Positions 60,270 to 64,000 of a DNA stretch of 64,000 nt are shown piece after piece; positions within the stretch are counted from its first letter, which is position 1; each line of letters starts with the position of its first letter. The notes under the pieces are model-generated. The model was given only the letters and a program-made list of their open reading frames with translations. It was not told the origin of the DNA and searched no databases. Position numbers and translations under genes: made by a program. Source of the stretch: Propioniciclava soli (GTDB lineage: Bacteria > Actinomycetota > Actinomycetes > Propionibacteriales > Propionibacteriaceae); NCBI RefSeq assembly GCF_014858005.1, contig NZ_JACYOT010000007.1, positions 1 to 64,000 on the forward strand, written 5' to 3'.

Positions 60270-61019
60270 ATGTCCGTCGGATCGCTGGGAGCGCAGGTGC
60301 GTCGCGGGCGCATCCGCGACCTGCTTGCGTCCGGGGGCTCGCTCGATCTGAGCTGGGCCGCCGATGAGCTCGGCGTCAGCGAGATGACCATCCGGCGTGA
60401 CCTGCTGGAGTTGGAGCGTCAAGGGCTGGCGCGCCGCGTCCGCGGGGGAGCCGTGGCCGTGGCGCCGGAACTGTTCGAACGCCGCGCCGCCCAACACCAC
60501 ACGGCCAAGCTGCGGATCGCCACGAAGCTGCGCACCCTGCTGCCGGCCCAAGGCGTGGTCGCGATGGACTCCTCCTCCACCGTCCACCGCTTCGCCCTCG
60601 AGATCGCCGCCCCCGAGATCACCGTCCTCACCCCCGGGATCGAGACGTTCCAGGCTCTGCGCGGACGGGTGGGACGCGCGTTGCTCACCGGCGGGGAGTG
60701 GGAGGAGGCCACCGGGTCGTTCATCGGCCCGCTTGCCGTGCGCGCGGTCGACGCCCTGCACGCGGACGTCACGTTCCTGTCCGCCTCGGGCCTCGATCCC
60801 GAGCGCGGCGCGCTTGAGTCCACTCTGGAGAACGCCGAGGTCAAGCGCGCCCTGCGCCGCTCCAGCGCCACTGTCGTGCTGGCCGCGGACGCCTCCAAGC
60901 TCGGCCAACCCGCCGCCGCCCTCGCCCTGACGCTGGCCGAGATCGACGTCCTCGTCACCGACCTCGACCCGGCCGACCCGGTCCTCGACCCCTACCGCGC
61001 CCATCTGGACCTGCTGTGA
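60270..61019 (+). CDS. DeoR/GlpR family transcriptional regulator
   Basis: 249 residues. The DeoR helix-turn-helix is LSWAADELGVSEMTIRRDLLEL with RRVRGGAVAV after it. The sensor domain has VVAMDSSSTVHRFALEI, ALLTGGEWEEATGSFIGPLA and VVLAADASKLGQPAAAL, where sugar phosphates usually bind. ATG at 60270 follows GGGGAGAGGGTGGC. Downstream lie the PHP-domain and aldolase genes it probably controls. TGTGA at 60212 and 60224 and TCACA at 60242 in its upstream region are possible operator parts. Confidence 0.88.
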   Translation: MSVGSLGAQVRRGRIRDLLASGGSLDLSWAADELGVSEMTIRRDLLELERQGLARRVRGGAVAVAPELFERRAAQHHTAKLRIATKLRTLLPAQGVVAMDSSSTVHRFALEIAAPEITVLTPGIETFQALRGRVGRALLTGGEWEEATGSFIGPLAVRAVDALHADVTFLSASGLDPERGALESTLENAEVKRALRRSSATVVLAADASKLGQPAAALALTLAEIDVLVTDLDPADPVLDPYRAHLDLL

Positions 61020-61039
61020 CCCCGGCCAAAGAACTGCCA

Positions 61040-61084
61040 CTCACCGAGCAATCACTCAACGAACAGTCACTCAACGAATCAGTC
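61040..61084 (+). repeat. Three 15-bp tandem repeats before the PHP gene
   Basis: CTCACCGAGCAATCA, CTCAACGAACAGTCA and CTCAACGAATCAGTC follow one another. They are in frame with the PHP protein and encode LTEQS-LNEQS-LNESV if GTG at 61016 is used as its start. That GTG overlaps the DeoR stop as GTGA. Confidence 0.7.
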
Positions 61085-61099
61085 ACCGAAGAAGGAGCC

Positions 61100-62275
61100 A
61101 TGAGCGACCTCCCCGTCGTCAACACCCATGTCCACGTCCCGCCCAACTTCTCCGCGTTCGGCACGCCGACGGAGGTGATCGAGGCCGCCGTCGCCCAGGG
61201 CGTCCGGGCGCTGGGCATCTCGAACTTCTACGACCAGCAGGTCTACGCCCGCTTCGACGCCGAGGCCCGCGAGGCCGGCATCGTGCCCCTGTTCGGTCTC
61301 GAGTTCATCACCCTCGACCCGGCGTTGGAGGCCGACGGCGTCCGCGTGAACGACCCGGCCAACCCGGGTCGCATCTACTTCTGCGGCAAGGGCATCAGCC
61401 CCTTCAAGGACAAGTCGGACGCCGCTGAGGCCACCGCCACCGAGATCCGCTCCGGCAACGACGCCCGCGCCGAGGCCATGGTCAGCCAGCTCACCGAGCA
61501 CTTCACCCAGCACGGCGTCCCCACCGAGCTGGACGCCGCCACCGTCGCGGCGGCTGTCGCCGAACGTGGCGACGTGCCCCCGGAGTGGGTCTCCCTGCAG
61601 GAGCGTCACGTCGCGCGCGCCTACCAGGAGGTCATCGCCGATCTGCCCGAGGCCGAGCAGGCCGACGCGGTGGCCCGCGTCTACGGCGCACCCGCCAAGG
61701 CCCACCCCGGTGACGCCGTCGCCACGCAGGGCGAGATCCGCAGCCGCCTCATCAAGGCCGGCACGCCGGGCTTCGTGCCCGAGGTGCCGCTGTCGTTCGA
61801 GGACGCCTACGCCTACGTCCTGGCCATGGACGGCATCCCCACCTACCCGATCCTGGCCGACGGTGCCCCCGAGCTGAGCCCCTTCGAGTGGCCGCCGGCC
61901 ACGCTGGCGTCCCACCTCGTCGAGCGCGGCGTCTACGCCGCCGAACTCATCCCGGCCCGCAACCGCAGCGAGGTGGTCACCGCCTACGTCGAGGAGCTGA
62001 CCGCCCACGGCATCATCGTCATGGGCGGCACCGAGCACAACACGCTCGACCGCATTTCGCTCGACCCGGCCTGCGCCGACGGACCCCTGCCGGACGCCGC
62101 CCGCGCCGCCTTCTTCGAGGCGACCTGCGTCGTCGCCGCCCACCAGCACTTGGTGGCGCAGGGGGAACCCGGCTACGTGGACGCCACCGGCGGCATCGCC
62201 ACCGGCACGGCCGCCGACGCCGCAGCACGCCGCGCCGAACTCGCCGAGCTGGGTGCCCAGCTCATCGGACGCTGA
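61100..62275 (+). CDS. PHP-domain protein, probable metal-dependent hydrolase
   Basis: 391 residues. The PHP (polymerase and histidinol phosphatase) motif is seen as NTHVHVPPNF near residues 9-18, LFGLEFITLD near 70 and ELIPARNRSEVV with the late MGGTEHNTL. These supply the His, Glu and Asp metal ligands of the barrel. It may be a phosphoesterase for a sugar phosphate. ATG at 61100 has AAGGAG close upstream. GTG at 61016 is an alternative that adds 28 residues. It is followed by the aldolase/dehydrogenase fusion 12 bp later. Confidence 0.75.
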   Translation: MSDLPVVNTHVHVPPNFSAFGTPTEVIEAAVAQGVRALGISNFYDQQVYARFDAEAREAGIVPLFGLEFITLDPALEADGVRVNDPANPGRIYFCGKGISPFKDKSDAAEATATEIRSGNDARAEAMVSQLTEHFTQHGVPTELDAATVAAAVAERGDVPPEWVSLQERHVARAYQEVIADLPEAEQADAVARVYGAPAKAHPGDAVATQGEIRSRLIKAGTPGFVPEVPLSFEDAYAYVLAMDGIPTYPILADGAPELSPFEWPPATLASHLVERGVYAAELIPARNRSEVVTAYVEELTAHGIIVMGGTEHNTLDRISLDPACADGPLPDAARAAFFEATCVVAAHQHLVAQGEPGYVDATGGIATGTAADAAARRAELAELGAQLIGR

Positions 62276-62287
62276 AGGGAATCCGCC

Positions 62288-64000
62288 ATGACGCAGACCA
62301 CCGACACCACTCCCACTGACACCACTCACCCCGACATCACCCGCGCCCACCGTGATCACCGGCTGACCGCCGAGCTCATCGAGCTCTCGAACCGCTTCGG
62401 CGCCGACCCGGCCTACGTGCGGGCCGGTGGGGGCAACAGCTCGGTGAAGATCGACGGCATCCTCCACATCAAGCCCTCCGGCACCCCGCTCGCCACCCTG
62501 ACAGCCGACGACCTGGTGCCGCTGCGCAACGACGTCCTGCTCCAGGCGCTCGCCTCGGACGAGGAGGTGGAGGGCGACCCCGTCCGCGCCGCCGCCCAGA
62601 AGGCCCAGGTCGGCAACCCGACGCGGCGCCCCTCGGTGGAGATCCTGTTCCACGCCCTCATCGACGATCCGCTGGTGCTGCACCTCCACCCGGTCACGGC
62701 CAACGCCCTCACCTGCAACGAGGACGGGGAGTCGCTGGCCGCGGAGCTGTTGGGTGACGATGCCGTCTGGGTGCCCTACATCGATCCCGGGGTGCCGCTG
62801 GCCGTTGGGGTCCAGGAGGCGCGCGCGGCCTACACACAACGCATGGGCAACAAGCCGCCGAAGGTGACCCTGCTGGGCAACCACGGCATCATCGTCGCGG
62901 GCGCCAGCGCCGCGGACATCACGGCCGAGACCAAGCGCGTCACCGCGCTCATCGCCGGTGCCATCGACGCCGCCGACCCCGTGCCCGCGGCGCCCGAGCA
63001 GGACGCGGCCCGGACGGCGTCCGTCATCAACGCCGTGGCCCCGCGCCTGCGCGGCCTGCTCGGCTCGGACGCCGGCCCGGCCGTGGTCACCGCCGACACG
63101 TCCGACCTCGCCCGCTCGATCACGGCCGAGGACGCGATCGTGACCGGGGGTCCGATGATCCCCGACCAGATCGTCTACGCCGGCTCGTTCCCGCTCGTCG
63201 TCGACCTGCCGGACCCCGAGGCTGCGGCCGACACCCTCGCGACCGCCCTGGCGGCCCATCGCGCCGAACACGGCCGCGACCCCGTCGTCACGGTGCTGCC
63301 GGGCATCGGCGTGCTCGGCGCCGGAACCGACCTGGCCAAGGCTGACAACGCCCTGCGCGTGTACCTCGACCACGCGGTCGTCGCCCGCGACGCCGACCGC
63401 ATCGGCCGCGTCCGGGCCATGGACGCCCGCGAGCGCCGCTTCATCGAGACCTGGGAGGCCGAGGCCTACCGTCAGGCCCAGGCCGCCCAGGGCGCGGTCG
63501 GACGCCTCGCGGGCCGGGTCGCCCTGGTCACCGGCGCCGCCCAGGGCTTCGGCCTCGGCATCACCGAGGCGCTGCTGGCCGAGGGGGCGTCCGTCCTGCT
63601 CGCCGACCTCAACATCGAGCTGGCGACCGCCAACGCCGAGCGATTGGCGTCCGAGCACGGCGCGGGGCGGGCCCGCGCGGTCGCGATGAACGTGGCCGAC
63701 GCCGACTCCTGCGAGGCGGCGGTCGCCAAGGCCGTCCAGATCTACGGCGGCATCGACCTGCTCGTGTCGAACGCCGGCATCGTGCGCTCCGAGGGCGTCA
63801 TGAGCCAGCCGGTGGCCGACTTCGATCTGGTCACCAACGTCAACTACCGCGGTTACTTCCTGTGCGTGCGGGCCGTGGCGCCCGTCATGGCGGCCCAGCG
63901 CGGGGCCGATCCGTCGCGCTGGCTCGACATCGTCGAGGTCAACAGCAAGTCGGGCCTGGAGGGTTCGAAGCGCAACTTCGCCTATGCCGGCAGCAAGTTC
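62288..64000 (+). CDS. Bifunctional class II aldolase/short-chain dehydrogenase (partial)
   Basis: 571 residues are in the window; the gene continues past the right edge. Residues about 20-400 are a class II aldolase domain: YVRAGGGNSSVKIDG, HIKPSGTPLATLTADDL, the zinc ligands in LVLHLHPVTANAL and LLGNHGIIVAGAS. From about 405 an SDR domain follows with VALVTGAAQGFGLGITEALL and SNAGIVRS. The catalytic Ser lies in EVNSKSGLEG and the YxxxK motif in AYAGSKF, exactly at the end. Fusions of this kind include rhamnulose-1-phosphate aldolase/lactaldehyde dehydrogenase. ATG at 62288 follows GAAGGGAATCCGCC. Confidence 0.88.
   Translation, partial: MTQTTDTTPTDTTHPDITRAHRDHRLTAELIELSNRFGADPAYVRAGGGNSSVKIDGILHIKPSGTPLATLTADDLVPLRNDVLLQALASDEEVEGDPVRAAAQKAQVGNPTRRPSVEILFHALIDDPLVLHLHPVTANALTCNEDGESLAAELLGDDAVWVPYIDPGVPLAVGVQEARAAYTQRMGNKPPKVTLLGNHGIIVAGASAADITAETKRVTALIAGAIDAADPVPAAPEQDAARTASVINAVAPRLRGLLGSDAGPAVVTADTSDLARSITAEDAIVTGGPMIPDQIVYAGSFPLVVDLPDPEAAADTLATALAAHRAEHGRDPVVTVLPGIGVLGAGTDLAKADNALRVYLDHAVVARDADRIGRVRAMDARERRFIETWEAEAYRQAQAAQGAVGRLAGRVALVTGAAQGFGLGITEALLAEGASVLLADLNIELATANAERLASEHGAGRARAVAMNVADADSCEAAVAKAVQIYGGIDLLVSNAGIVRSEGVMSQPVADFDLVTNVNYRGYFLCVRAVAPVMAAQRGADPSRWLDIVEVNSKSGLEGSKRNFAYAGSKF

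Noticed and set aside
61079-63658. 859-codon open frame on the minus strand
   Set aside because: It is antisense to the PHP and aldolase genes and lacks any family signature.
1-64000. tRNA or rRNA genes, insertion sequences, prophage
   Set aside because: No cloverleaf, rRNA segment, transposase or integrase was recognised by eye; a dedicated search could still find a small RNA.

Overview
The window is chromosomal DNA of a high-GC actinobacterium, most likely of the Propionibacteriaceae type. The reasons are very high GC with strong third-position GC, frequent GTG starts, actinobacterial families (LytR-CpsA-Psr wall ligases, a maleylpyruvate-isomerase-fold/mycothiol-type protein, a DUF222-HNH protein, a FolP2-like pterin synthase, a GluABCD-type uptake system) and secreted enzymes carrying SLH-like repeats of the kind seen on propionibacterial surfaces. 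The taxonomic call is inference. No phage, plasmid, insertion sequence, rRNA or tRNA gene was recognised. About 56 intact or partial genes and two gene remnants are supported.

Layout. 1-4.3 kb: a 20-bp-phased repeat array, then sugar/polyol-type metabolism (two Gfo/Idh/MocA dehydrogenases and a TIM-barrel isomerase). 4.5-8.6 kb: an LCP wall ligase, a SigE-family sigma factor with its membrane partner, and a type II NADH dehydrogenase. 8.6-13.3 kb: an aldo/keto reductase, a FolP2-like gene coupled to a DnaJC28-domain gene, and small membrane proteins. 13.4-16 kb: secreted 5'-nucleotidase with three SLH-like repeats. 16-24.8 kb: aldo/keto reductase, double-GNAT protein, sirtuin, membrane-anchored serine hydrolase, the threonine catabolic pair tdh-kbl, and a secreted PGRP/amidase with SLH-like repeats. 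25-32.8 kb: a second phased array, AKR-esterase operon, a secreted repeat protein, a fused deletion scar (start of a PTS EIIB gene joined to the 3' half of a GH78 rhamnosidase) behind an intact BglG/LicT-type antiterminator leader, a large third phased array, and an ABC-2 export pair. 32.8-44.2 kb: GlgX, DUF4031-HD protein, rhomboid protease, a glutamate-type ABC operon, a wall lytic enzyme, asparaginase, and a second LCP protein.

44.3-64 kb is a deoxy-sugar region: LacI regulator, GH78 alpha-L-rhamnosidase with two palindromic operators, a GPH-type sugar symporter, a fourth phased array, an ATP-dependent DNA ligase overlapping a second LacI regulator, a Na+/H+ antiporter, then rhaM-rhaI-rhaB behind a textbook promoter with an 18-bp LacI-type palindrome over the predicted start site. 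After an LssY-domain protein, a DUF222-HNH protein and a Nudix hydrolase comes a DeoR regulator with a PHP-domain gene and a class II aldolase/short-chain dehydrogenase fusion that runs off the window end. Together these genes would release rhamnose from glycans, import it, convert it to rhamnulose 1-phosphate and, if the fusion protein supplies the aldolase, cleave it; the aldolase assignment is inference.

The least explained structure is a set of four intergenic arrays (81-220, 25022-25170, 30081-30494, 49533-49659). In each, a short GC-rich unit recurs at about 20 bp (two helical turns), first in one orientation and then inverted around a centre. Two arrays share one consensus; the other two have different cores but the same geometry. 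They sit in divergent, tandem and convergent gaps, so neither a promoter nor a terminator role fits all of them.
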